Shown here: piece after piece, positions 1 through 7,805 of the stretch
Numbering within the stretch: position 1 is the stretch's first letter
Layout of the letters: the number at the start of each line of letters is the position of its first letter
Made by a program: the position numbers and the translations under genes
The notes under the pieces: model-generated
What the model was told of the DNA's origin: nothing
Databases searched by the model: none
Seen by the model: only the letters and a program-made list of their open reading frames with translations
Origin: Paeniglutamicibacter sulfureus
Lineage (GTDB): Bacteria > Actinomycetota > Actinomycetes > Actinomycetales > Micrococcaceae
NCBI RefSeq assembly: GCF_030512175.1
Contig: NZ_JAULBL010000002.1
Span: 1-64,000 of the forward strand
Length of the DNA stretch: 64,000 nucleotides
Direction: 5' to 3'

Positions 1-33
1 TGTCTCAACAAGCGTGGCGTTAGTGGCGGTCAT
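1..33 (-). CDS. 5' end of a divergent gene, cut by the window edge
   Basis: On the minus strand an ATG at 33-31 opens a frame that runs off the window and starts MTATNATLVET. An AAGGAG lies 10 nt upstream of this ATG, on the minus strand at about 44-49, which is good support for a real start. Only 11 codons are visible, so no function can be given. The gene is divergent from the GntR regulator that begins at 199, so the two may share a control region. Confidence 0.5.
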   Translation of the reverse strand, partial: MTATNATLVET

Positions 34-70
34 CCAGTGTTCACTCCTTGAAGTACAAGTTGTTTATGAT

Positions 71-80
71 TGATATATCA
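71..80. promoter_or_regulatory. Perfect palindrome between divergent genes, candidate GntR operator
   Basis: TGATATATCA is a perfect 10-bp palindrome between the left-edge gene and the GntR gene. FCD-type GntR regulators often bind short palindromes of this kind near their own promoter. A GTTGCA half-site at 87-92 also resembles half of the operators at 1716, 3485 and 6320. Binding is inferred. Confidence 0.35.
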
Positions 81-198
81 GAACTGGTTGCAATGCTATG
101 ATGGGGATCACATAGTGTCAATGGCCGTCCCGAATAAGTCGCGCGGCCGACCGAACTACAGTGATTCCGTACCTCGGCGAAGTGAAGGAGACATCCGC

Positions 199-870
199 AT
201 GAGTACTATCTCCGCAAGCCCGGAGGTGCTGGGCGAGCCCCTTTCCCTGGCCGAGCAGTCGTACCGCGATCTCCGGGATCGACTGATCATGCTCGACATC
301 CGTCCCGGGGAACCGATCAACGACGGCCAGCTGGCCCTTGAGCTGGGTGTGGGGCGAACCCCCGTGCGCGAGGCGCTCAAGCGGCTGGAGATCGACCACC
401 TGGTCGTCTCCTATCCGCGCCGCGGCACCTTTGCCACGATCGTTGACATCACGGAATTGGCTGACGTCTCCGAAATGCGCCGCTCGCTGGAACCCCTGGC
501 CGCCCGCAAAGCCGCGCTCGGTGCCTCGGGGTCCGACCGCGATGCCCTGCGCGCCCTGGCCCGCGACATCGAGCGGCTGGGGGAGAAAAGGGTCGACAAG
601 CGCGGGCTGATGCAATACGACCTCAGCGTCCACCGGCTGATCTACCGGGCGGCGGGAAACCCCCACCTCGAGGAGACGCTGATCCGCCTGGACAATCTGG
701 CCACGCGCATCTGGTGCCTGGTGCTGGACAAGGTCCCGTCCGTCGCCGGGCACATCGAGGAACACGTCGACCTGCTCGAGGCCATTGTTGCCGGCGAAGC
801 CGACAAGGCGGAGGCCATGGCGCTGGCGCACATCACCAGCTTCGAGCAGACGATCCGGGCGGTGCTCTAG
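199..870 (+). CDS. GntR-family transcriptional regulator, FCD subfamily
   Basis: A 223-residue DNA-binding regulator. The N-terminal winged helix (about residues 20-85) has the GntR pattern: SYRDLRDRLIMLDIRPGEPI, then GVGRTPVREALKRLE as the recognition region and a wing with PRRGTFA. The rest is a helical FCD ligand-binding domain (SEMRRSLEPLAA and later HIEEHVDLLEAI). The frame is open from 70, but the ATG at 199 has GAAGGAG at 184-190 and matches the usual family start, so it is preferred. Its ligand and targets are unknown. Its place beside the creatinine genes makes it one of two candidates, with the IclR regulator at 8334, for controlling them. Confidence 0.88.
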   Translation: MSTISASPEVLGEPLSLAEQSYRDLRDRLIMLDIRPGEPINDGQLALELGVGRTPVREALKRLEIDHLVVSYPRRGTFATIVDITELADVSEMRRSLEPLAARKAALGASGSDRDALRALARDIERLGEKRVDKRGLMQYDLSVHRLIYRAAGNPHLEETLIRLDNLATRIWCLVLDKVPSVAGHIEEHVDLLEAIVAGEADKAEAMALAHITSFEQTIRAVL

Positions 871-904
871 AGGCCGACTCCGCCATGCTCGTGGGTGCCG
901 CGCC

Positions 905-1201
905 TCAATTGCGCGTGTCCAGGCTCGCGAGGGCCAGCCGGGTCGTCAAGTGGAGCGCCGCAGGGCGCGAGGTTCCGCGCGGATCGCCGCTTAGCAGGTC
1001 GATGATCTTGTTCGGGCGCTTGTGGAGGGTCTGACGTTCCGTGAACAGCGCAGCGGCGGCGGTGGAATTGCAGCCGCTCGACAGCCAAGTCTCCACGGTG
1101 GCGACCAAATCGCCGGATCGCATGCTGTCGTGGACCAGCAGGTCCGAAAGGATTTCCTGGATGTAGTGGTCGATTTTTTTGGCCCGAGTTCGCGTTCGCA
1201 C
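905..1201 (-). pseudogene. Remnant of a PucR-family regulator (C-terminal HTH only)
   Basis: This minus-strand stretch encodes a clear PucR/CdaR C-terminal helix-turn-helix: LLVHDSMRSGDLVATVETWL, then NSTAAAALFTERQTLHKR and NKIIDLLSGDPRG. The family protein is normally about 400-550 residues, and the purine-catabolism and GGDEF-like parts that should precede this are not readable in one frame. Scraps in other minus-strand frames up to about 1480 (such as KKQIEKALGLLATWHL) look like frameshifted remains. The wing also seems altered (KRPNKI where KRLNKI is usual). It is probably a decayed former regulator of this locus. The intact PucR gene at 24823-26376 is a separate gene. Confidence 0.7.
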
Positions 1202-1682
1202 GGGCGCCTACCGAGCCGCAGTCCGGGTCGGCGCCAGTGAAGCAAAAAATCGGCTCGTAGCAGTTCTTGAGAACCAGCGGGCCCCCCGGCGGAGAGATTG
1301 GCCGTGGGGCGCCCACAATGTCGACTGCAGGCTCCGGTTGCCACGACTGTCCATTCCACGGGGTTCGCACAGGTGCCATGTCGCCAACAGTCCTAGTGCC
1401 TTCTCGATCTGTTTTTTGGAAGGCGTCGATGCGGAGGCCTGCGCCGAACGCTTGGCCCAGCCGTTCAAGAGGGGTTGAGCCCCCTTGGAATCTGCCCGTG
1501 GGATCCGGCACGCACCCCGGCCACTGATGCGTCTAGGAGGAGGCCAGCCCGTGAACTAGCAATTACCTCGGACTGCCCATGGGCAACGGCTCCGTGGCGT
1601 CCAGCGGAACAGGACCACGGGGTTTTCCGATCCTGGCCGCACGCCCGGTCGATAGCCGATTTGAGGGGTACCTAAAAAACAC
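1202..1682. other. Non-coding or decayed stretch upstream of the MFS gene
   Basis: No frame here looks like a maintained gene. The part up to about 1480 may hold frameshifted remains of the PucR remnant. The rest up to the promoter at 1683 shows no feature I can name. Confidence 0.4.
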
Positions 1683-1740
1683 TTGACAGTGACACGGGAC
1701 ACAAATAGGGTCAACGCAACAGTGTTGCATGCAATGCAAC
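1683..1740 (+). promoter_or_regulatory. Promoter and operator 1 of the creatinine regulon
   Basis: TTGACA at 1683-1688 is followed after 17 nt by TAGGGT at 1706-1711. Four nucleotides later comes GCAAC-AGT-GTTGC-ATGCA-ATGCAAC (1716-1740). The inner part can also be read as GTTGCA-N5-TGCAAC, a perfect inverted repeat. The same layout recurs at 3451-3509 and 6287-6344. The operator covers the expected transcription start, which fits repression. It drives the MFS gene at 1766. Confidence 0.75.
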
Positions 1741-1765
1741 TTCAAAAACTTTCTGGTGGTTACCC

Positions 1766-3142
1766 ATGATGCACCGCACCAACTCCGCGAACGGCCACGG
1801 CGCCCACTCGGTTTCTGCAACGAGCGCACAGGCCAATAACCTGGACATCGATCGCGGCCAGGGACCCGCAGGAGTCGACAAGAAGACGCGCACCAAGGTC
1901 GTGGCTGCCAGCTTTATCGGCAACTTCGTGGAGTGGTTCGATTACGCCGTCTACGGCTACTTGGCTGTGACCATTACGGCGGTCTTCTTTCCCGAGTCGG
2001 ACCCTGCGACAGGCTTGATGCTCACGTTCGCACTCTTCGCGATCTCATTCCTGGTTCGCCCGCTGGGCGGATTCGTCTGGGGGCACCTGGGCGACAAGAT
2101 CGGCAGACGTGAGGCACTCTCCTGGTCCATCCTGATCATGTCCGCGGCGACCTTCTGCATTGCATTGATCCCCTCCTACGACACCATCGGCATCTGGGCC
2201 CCGATCCTGTTGCTGATCATCCGCGTCGTACAGGGGTTCTCCGCCTCAGGCGAATACGCGGGGGCTTCGGCATTCCTGGTGGAATATGCTCCGGCCAACC
2301 GTCGCGGCCTCTACGCCGCCGTCGTTCCGGCCAGCACCGCCACCGGCCTGCTGCTCGGCTCGCTGCTGGCGGCGTTGCTCACGGGCCTGCTAGAACCCGA
2401 GCAAATGCAGTCCTGGGGCTGGCGTCTGCCATTCCTGCTGGCTGCACCAATGGGTCTGATTGGTCGATATATCCGGACCCGGCTCGAGGATTCACCGGTA
2501 TTCAAGGAACTGGCCAAGGAAGACAACGCGGACAATGCCCCGGTTAGCTCGCTGTTCAAGAACCACTGGCGTCAGCTCGTACAGGCCGTCGGTGCGGTGC
2601 TGCTCAATGCCGTGGGTTTCTACCTGATCCTCAGCTACATGCCCACACACCTTTCGCAAAACATCGGGCTCAGTGAAACCGCATCCTATGTAGCCACCAC
2701 CGTGGCGCTGACCACGTACATCGGCTTCATTTTCGTGGTGGGCATCCTCTCGGACAGATTCGGGCGCAAGAAGGTGTTGATGAGTGCGTCGATCCTCTTT
2801 GTGCTGTTGACGGTGCCGGCGTTCATGCTGTTGGAAACGGGCAACTTCCTCATCGTGGTTCTTGTGCAGATCTTGCTCGGCGCAATGCTTAGCCTCAACG
2901 ACGGAACGCTGCCCAGCTACCTTGCCGAGATGTTCCCCACCCGCGTCCGTTACTCCGGATTCGCGGTGAGCTTCAACCTGTCCAATGCGCTCTTCGGGGG
3001 CACCGCACCTTTCGTGGCAACCGTGCTGATTGCCAGCTCTGGCACCGATCTGGCCCCCGGTTGGTACCTCATGGGAGCGGCAATCATCTCTCTGGTGGCC
3101 GTGTCCTTCTCGGTTGAAACCAGTAAGAAGCCGCTGGCCTAG
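1766..3142 (+). CDS. MFS transporter, metabolite:H+ symporter (MHS) type
   Basis: A 458-residue inner-membrane proton symporter with 12 predicted membrane segments. MHS-type marks are visible: FIGNFVEWFDYAVYGYLA in segment 1, RPLGGFVWGHLGDKIGRR between segments 2 and 3, and RVVQGFSASGEYAGA in segment 4. The second MFS signature is SDRFGRKKVL. Length is normal for the family (430-470). Two ATGs stand together at 1766 and 1769, with only a weak GGTGG upstream. MHS carriers import organic acids, betaines and similar solutes. The shared operator with creatininase and creatinase suggests creatinine, creatine or a breakdown product, but the substrate is inferred from context only. Confidence 0.88.
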   Translation: MMHRTNSANGHGAHSVSATSAQANNLDIDRGQGPAGVDKKTRTKVVAASFIGNFVEWFDYAVYGYLAVTITAVFFPESDPATGLMLTFALFAISFLVRPLGGFVWGHLGDKIGRREALSWSILIMSAATFCIALIPSYDTIGIWAPILLLIIRVVQGFSASGEYAGASAFLVEYAPANRRGLYAAVVPASTATGLLLGSLLAALLTGLLEPEQMQSWGWRLPFLLAAPMGLIGRYIRTRLEDSPVFKELAKEDNADNAPVSSLFKNHWRQLVQAVGAVLLNAVGFYLILSYMPTHLSQNIGLSETASYVATTVALTTYIGFIFVVGILSDRFGRKKVLMSASILFVLLTVPAFMLLETGNFLIVVLVQILLGAMLSLNDGTLPSYLAEMFPTRVRYSGFAVSFNLSNALFGGTAPFVATVLIASSGTDLAPGWYLMGAAIISLVAVSFSVETSKKPLA

Positions 3143-3450
3143 CCAGTCGACGAGCATTTTCCTCACGCGCGAGGTGGGTCTCGATCAGGCCTGGGTTGCC
3201 GCATTGGCCAGTTGAATGCACCTCATAACCAGGCTCAAGACACTTATGCCCGGCGGGTACAGGCGCGGACAGGGGTGACGGGGATCAGCTCCCCGCGCCC
3301 ACCATGTATCAGGGCCGGAACTCCACTGCTGTGACCCTGGATCGAGGCAAATCGCTGTTCCGGTGGTCAATCGACAGTGGCGGCACCTCAGTCGACGTTA
3401 CGTCGATGTTTATGCCCGAGACTTACGCCTCTCATCCTGAGTAGCGAAGC
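3143..3450. other. Intergenic stretch with a possible terminator hairpin
   Basis: No gene is seen. GGCGCGG (3262-3268) pairs with CCGCGCC (3293-3299), with an inner CGGGG/CCCCG hairpin and no T-run. It could end the MFS transcript, although it lies 120 nt downstream of the stop codon. Confidence 0.3.
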
Positions 3451-3509
3451 TTGACTGTGAGCTGAACCACTGAAAGGATTCAATGCAACCATGTTGTGAT
3501 AGATGCAAC
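3451..3509 (+). promoter_or_regulatory. Promoter and operator 2 of the creatinine regulon
   Basis: TTGACT at 3451-3456 is followed after 17-18 nt by a weak -10 (AAGGAT or AGGATT, 3474-3480). Then comes GCAAC-CAT-GTTGT-GATAG-ATGCAAC at 3485-3509. It has the same order and spacing as sites 1 and 3, with one change in the second half-site (GTTGT). The weaker -10 could mean lower expression or a need for activation. It precedes creatininase and the BCCT carrier. Confidence 0.65.
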
Positions 3510-3592
3510 AAAAAGTTTCCATTCGCGGGACTCGTGACGTTCCGCCGAAGTCCCGACATTCCTCGTTCGCTGTGAATATATAGGAGACAACG

Positions 3593-4387
3593 ATGGCCTC
3601 AGTATTTCTTGAAGACCTTGACGCAGAAACCTACGCCGCCGTTGTGGCCCGGGAAGGATCGACCGTAATCATCCCCACCGGTGCCACGGAGCAACATGGC
3701 CCTCACATGCCGTTGGGCGTGGACGCCATGCTGTCGAAGGCAATTGCCGGGGTGGTCGCCGAAAAGACCGGCGCAGTGGTTGCCCCGGTATTCGCATACG
3801 GCTACAAATCCCAGCCGCGTTCGGGCGGTGGCAACCACCGGGTAGGTACCACCAGCCTCGGTGCCGCAGCATTGACCGGAATGGTGGATGATGTGGTTTC
3901 CTCGTTCCTGGCCCAAGGTTTCAATCATGTGGTCGTCCTTAATGGCCACTTCGAGAACTACCAGTTCATCTACGAGGGTCTGGACAACGCGGTTGCCCGC
4001 GCCCGCAAACATGGCACCGGATCGCGGGCATTGTTGCTTTCCTACTGGGACTTCGTGGACGAAACCACCTTGGAGAAGGTCTTCCCTGATGGCTTCCTCG
4101 GCTGGGACATCGAACACGGCGGGGTGCTGGAAACCTCCCTGATGCTCTTGCTTCACCCGGAAAAGGTGGATATGTCCCGCGTTGTGGACCACCCGCCGGC
4201 CAAACTTACCCCCTACGACATCTTCCCCGAGGACCCGGCGCGAACCCCGGACAGCGGCTGCCTTTCCAGCGCCAAGGGCGCGAGTGCCGAGCGTGGGCAA
4301 CTCTTGCTCGATGCGGTTGTCACGCAGATTGCAGACGCCCTCAAGGGCGAACTGTTGCTCGGGGACATTGCCCTGGAGGTGTCATAA
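3593..4387 (+). CDS. crnA: Creatininase (creatinine amidohydrolase)
   Basis: A 264-residue cytoplasmic metal-dependent amidohydrolase that interconverts creatinine and creatine (EC 3.5.2.10). The sequence closely follows the characterised Pseudomonas enzyme rather than the broader creatininase superfamily. Metal ligands are in place: Glu33 and His35 in TEQHG, Asp44 in GVDAM, and His119 and Glu121 in NGHFEN. YGYKSQPRSGGGNH and GWDIEHGGVLETS are also typical of true creatininase. An AGGAGA lies upstream of the ATG. The BCCT gene follows one base after the stop, so the two are translationally linked. The upstream operator is shared with creatinase. Confidence 0.93.
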   Translation: MASVFLEDLDAETYAAVVAREGSTVIIPTGATEQHGPHMPLGVDAMLSKAIAGVVAEKTGAVVAPVFAYGYKSQPRSGGGNHRVGTTSLGAAALTGMVDDVVSSFLAQGFNHVVVLNGHFENYQFIYEGLDNAVARARKHGTGSRALLLSYWDFVDETTLEKVFPDGFLGWDIEHGGVLETSLMLLLHPEKVDMSRVVDHPPAKLTPYDIFPEDPARTPDSGCLSSAKGASAERGQLLLDAVVTQIADALKGELLLGDIALEVS

Positions 4388-4388
4388 C

Positions 4389-6143
4389 ATGTCACTGGAC
4401 AAGACGAACCCGCATCCGGCTGCGAGTGCCGAAGGCGATAACGATCCCAAGTCCGCCACGCTGGTGGAGCTTCCCCGCTTCATGGGGCGGCACATCCCGC
4501 CCCTTGACAGGTTGCTGATCCGAGTCATTCCGCCAGTGCTCATCGTCGGGGTGATCATCTGGGTGCTGGCCAACCCCGTGGGCGCCGCGGCGGCGATCTC
4601 CGAAATGCGAACCTTCGTGACCGGCAAGTTCACCTGGCTGTTCATCCTGTATTCGGTCTTTACCGTGGTGGTGTGCATCTGGCTCGCCGTGAGCAAGGTG
4701 GGCAAGGTTCGACTGGGTGGACCCAATGCAAAGCCGCAGCATAGCAAGTTCGCGTGGTACTCGATGCTTTTCGCCTGTGGGCAAGGCATCGGGCTGATCT
4801 TCTGGTCGGTCGCCGAACCCATCATGCTGCGTGACGAGAACCCGGTCATCCCGGCCGGGCCCAGCGGCGGTGCCGAGGGCGCCATTGTGTGGACCTACTT
4901 CCACTGGGGCCTGACTGCCTGGGCCATGTATTGCGTGGTGGCGGTCTGTCTGGCCTACTCGCACCACAACCTGGGCAAGACACTGACCTTCCGAGAGGCA
5001 ACCGTCGATATCCTTCCGCGATGGTCGCGCCGTGGGGCCGGCGTCATTGTTGAACTGCTGGCCATCATAGCCACTGTGCTCGGTCTCGCCACGTCCTTCG
5101 GGTTCGCAGCCATGCAGTTCAGCTCTGGCATCACTTCCTTCACTGGCATTGCAGCCAGTCCGGTGATGTGGTTCATGGTCATCCTGATTTTCGCCGGTAT
5201 CACCTCGGTCTCGGCCATCGTGGGCATCAACAAGGGCATGGCCCGGATCAGTAGTGTGAACTCGATCCTCAGCATCGTGCTGGTGGTAGCCGTGCTGATC
5301 TTCGGCCCGACGCTGTTTATCATCTCCAATATGTCCCAAACTTTCGGCAGTTTCATGGCGAACTTCGTGGACATGAGCTTGTGGACGGACTCCGGTTTGG
5401 CGGCAACCACTCTCACGAGCTGGCAGGACAGTTGGAATGGCTGGTGGACGGTATTCATCTGGTGCTGGGTCATTGCCTTCTCACCCTTCGTTGCAGGCTT
5501 CATTGCCCGGATCTCCCGCGGGCGCACCATCCGTGAGTTTGTCCTGGGCGTGACCGTCATCCCGACCCTGATCGTCATGGTCTGGGTGGCAGTGATCGGT
5601 TCGGCCGCCATCTACTACGACGACAAGTCCGACCGCGCCATCAGTGCGGCAGTGGCGGCCGATACCTCTGCCGGCCTGTTCGCGATGCTCGACGCCGTTC
5701 CAGTGGTCGGCACCATCCTGCTGGTGGTTGCCACGATCCTGGTCGCCACCTACTACGTCACCTCGCTGGACTCTGGCATCTACGCGCTGAGCGAGTTTGT
5801 CTCGGCACCGCACAAGTCCGGACCCGTGTTCCGGGTGGTGCTGGTGCTGTCCGTGGGTACGGTCACCACGGTGTTGTTGACGTTGGGCGGAACTGCGGTG
5901 GTTGACACCGTTCAAACCGGTACCATCATCGGGGCATTCCCGTTCTCGTTTGTGATCCTTTTGATGATCGTGAACCTGATCCGAAGGCTGCTCAAGCGTG
6001 ACAAGGCAATTAGGCAGCTGGAAAAGTTCATCAACGACCCCGACCCTACACGGGTGTTCGTTCCCGATCCGAGGGAGGAGGGCGCGATCCGCAGGGTCGC
6101 CTCCGAGGTCGACGAGGGAACTGGACTGTCAGAGAAGAAGTGA
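4389..6143 (+). CDS. BCCT-family transporter, probable creatinine/creatine carrier
   Basis: A 584-residue inner-membrane carrier of the betaine/carnitine/choline family with 12 expected membrane segments. Family marks include GQGIGLIFWSVAEP, WTYFHWGLTAWAMY and ARISRGRTIREFVLG. The frame is open far upstream of 4389, but the ATG one base after the creatininase stop is the sensible start. In segment 4 the aromatic residues that cage betaine in BetP are kept (FHW, then W and Y). In segment 8 the usual WAWWISW is WCWVIAF, so the positions matching BetP Trp374 and Trp377 are Val361 and Phe364. A changed substrate pocket fits a guanidino compound instead of betaine; this is an inference supported by the operon. 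Confidence 0.87.
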   Translation: MSLDKTNPHPAASAEGDNDPKSATLVELPRFMGRHIPPLDRLLIRVIPPVLIVGVIIWVLANPVGAAAAISEMRTFVTGKFTWLFILYSVFTVVVCIWLAVSKVGKVRLGGPNAKPQHSKFAWYSMLFACGQGIGLIFWSVAEPIMLRDENPVIPAGPSGGAEGAIVWTYFHWGLTAWAMYCVVAVCLAYSHHNLGKTLTFREATVDILPRWSRRGAGVIVELLAIIATVLGLATSFGFAAMQFSSGITSFTGIAASPVMWFMVILIFAGITSVSAIVGINKGMARISSVNSILSIVLVVAVLIFGPTLFIISNMSQTFGSFMANFVDMSLWTDSGLAATTLTSWQDSWNGWWTVFIWCWVIAFSPFVAGFIARISRGRTIREFVLGVTVIPTLIVMVWVAVIGSAAIYYDDKSDRAISAAVAADTSAGLFAMLDAVPVVGTILLVVATILVATYYVTSLDSGIYALSEFVSAPHKSGPVFRVVLVLSVGTVTTVLLTLGGTAVVDTVQTGTIIGAFPFSFVILLMIVNLIRRLLKRDKAIRQLEKFINDPDPTRVFVPDPREEGAIRRVASEVDEGTGLSEKK

Positions 6144-6147
6144 TCGC

Positions 6148-6191
6148 GCGAAGGTCGTGGTGTCCGCAATGGCGGAGACCACGGCCTTCGC
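6148..6191 (+). terminator. Strong hairpin terminator after the BCCT gene
   Basis: The repeat forms a stem of about 20 bp around an AATG loop, with one wobble and one mismatch. Arms begin GCGAAGG at 6148 and end CCTTCGC at 6191. There is no T-run, as is common for actinobacterial hairpin terminators. It separates creatininase-BCCT from the creatinase promoter. Confidence 0.65.
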
Positions 6192-6286
6192 CATTGCTGC
6201 GCGGGAAAGCGCCCTTGAAGGTACCTGCAAAAAGGCCCGGTCGAGTCCCGCGAATTGGAAATCTTTCGACGTTAGCCGGAAAGCAC

Positions 6287-6344
6287 TTGACAGTGAGATA
6301 GAGCACACATAACCTGAGTGCAACGGCGTTGCAATGAATGCAAC
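6287..6344 (+). promoter_or_regulatory. Promoter and operator 3 of the creatinine regulon
   Basis: TTGACA at 6287-6292, 17 nt, then TAACCT at 6310-6315. After 4 nt comes GCAAC-GGC-GTTGC-AATGA-ATGCAAC (6320-6344). The 10-base run ACTTGACAGT and the exact 4-nt gap between -10 and operator match site 1. It drives creatinase. Confidence 0.75.
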
Positions 6345-6442
6345 AACCCGAACCTTTCTCCGGCGGTTCCCAAGAATCCACGCAATCCATTGGATTGGGC
6401 CGGTCTGCATTGCCACCTGATTACTTCTAAGGAGTCAATACC

Positions 6443-7699
6443 TTGACCACCACCGCTCACAGCGCCACCAACGTTTCAGACCTCGAGCGCCTCAAGACGC
6501 TGCACAACGGCACCAAGCAGCAGCTGACCTTCTCGGACGCAGAGTTCGAGCGCCGCCTGGCCGGCCTGCGCCGGATCATGGCCGCCAAGGAGCTCGACGC
6601 TGTCATCCTGACCAGCTACCACGGCATCAAGTACTACTCTGATTTCCTGTACACAACCTTCGGCCGCAATTACGCGCTGGTTGTCACCGCCGACAGCTCG
6701 ACCACCATCACCGCGAACATCGATGCCGGCATGCCATGGCGCACCAGCTACGGCGACAACATCGTCTACACAGACTGGAAGCGCGACAACTTCTACTTCG
6801 GTCTGCAGGAAGCCCTGAAGCGCAACGGCGTCAAGGCCTCGCGCATCGGCGTCGAAGACGACGCCCTTCCGTTGATGACCCGCCAGGCCATCGCGGCCAC
6901 CTTCGACGGAGCCACCCTGGTCGATGTCTCGCAGGATGCCATGCGCCAGCGCATGATCAAGTCCGCCGAGGAAATCGAGGTCATCAAGCACGGTGCACGC
7001 ATCGGCGACATCGGCGGCGAAGCCATCAAGGCCGCGATCCGCGAGGGCATCACCGAGTACGAGGTTGCACTGATCGGCACCGAGGCGATGGTGCACGAGA
7101 TCGCCAAGACCTTCCCGCACCGCGAAGTGCGCGACACCTGGGTATGGTTCCAGTCCGGCATCAACACCGACGGCGCCCACAACTGGGCCACTACCCGCAA
7201 GCTGGAGCGTGGGGACATCCTCTCGCTGAACTGCTTCCCGATGACCAGCGGCTACTACACCGCCTTGGAGCGCACCCTGTTCCTCGGCGAGCCGGACGAG
7301 CGCTCGCTGCAGGTATGGAATGCCAACGTCGAGGTGCACAAGCGCGGCCTGGAGCTGATCAAGCCCGGAGCGGTCTGCAAGGACATCGCCGCCGAGCTCA
7401 ACGAGATCTTCATTTCGCACAACCTGCTGCCGAACCGCACCTTCGGCTACGGCCACTCTTTCGGAGTGCTCTCGCACTACTACGGCCGCGAGGCCGGCCT
7501 GGAGCTGCGCGAGGACATCGACACGGTGCTGGAGCCGGGCATGGTTGTCTCGATGGAACCGATGGTCACCATTCTTGACGGCGAGCCGGGTGCCGGCGGC
7601 TACCGCGAGCACGACATCCTGGTCATCGGCGAGGACGGCGGCGTGGAGAACATCACCAAGTTCGGCTTCGGTCCGGACAACAACATCATCGGCGCCTAG
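6443..7699 (+). CDS. creA: Creatinase (creatine amidinohydrolase)
   Basis: A 418-residue cytoplasmic enzyme that hydrolyses creatine to sarcosine and urea (EC 3.5.3.3). It has the creatinase N-domain followed by the pita-bread fold of the M24 family. Diagnostic stretches are YHGIKYYSDFLY, GDNIVYTDWKRDNFY, WFQSGINTDGAHN, GYGHSFGV and MEPMV. His246 in GAHN matches the catalytic His232 of the Pseudomonas enzyme. Creatinase uses no metal, in contrast to M24 peptidases. The start is a TTG with AAGGAG at 6429-6434. Sarcosine oxidase and urease genes are not in this window, so the products must be processed elsewhere. Confidence 0.94.
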   Translation: MTTTAHSATNVSDLERLKTLHNGTKQQLTFSDAEFERRLAGLRRIMAAKELDAVILTSYHGIKYYSDFLYTTFGRNYALVVTADSSTTITANIDAGMPWRTSYGDNIVYTDWKRDNFYFGLQEALKRNGVKASRIGVEDDALPLMTRQAIAATFDGATLVDVSQDAMRQRMIKSAEEIEVIKHGARIGDIGGEAIKAAIREGITEYEVALIGTEAMVHEIAKTFPHREVRDTWVWFQSGINTDGAHNWATTRKLERGDILSLNCFPMTSGYYTALERTLFLGEPDERSLQVWNANVEVHKRGLELIKPGAVCKDIAAELNEIFISHNLLPNRTFGYGHSFGVLSHYYGREAGLELREDIDTVLEPGMVVSMEPMVTILDGEPGAGGYREHDILVIGEDGGVENITKFGFGPDNNIIGA

Positions 7700-7718
7700 G
7701 GCCAGCTGGCATGATGGT

Positions 7719-7754
7719 GGGCGGGTGGGGCGCATGCGTGCACTCCACCCGCCC
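7719..7754 (+). terminator. Hairpin terminator after creatinase
   Basis: GGGCGGGTGG (7719-7728) pairs perfectly with CCACCCGCCC (7745-7754). The loop itself holds GCGCATGCGTGC, which can extend the structure. No T-run follows. It lies 20 nt after the creatinase stop, so the deaminase downstream may have its own transcription or depend on read-through. Confidence 0.65.
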
Positions 7755-7805
7755 CCCGCATTTCACCCGAACGTCGCATCCCGACGAAGAATCGAGCCCC
7801 ACGCC

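Noticed and set aside
3185-3370. Short minus-strand open frame in the gap before creatininase
   Set aside because: No ribosome site, no domain and unlikely amino-acid composition; treated as non-coding.
6476-7735. 419-codon minus-strand open frame antisense to creatinase
   Set aside because: It mirrors the codon pattern of creatinase and lacks a ribosome site or domain; typical of high-GC antisense frames.
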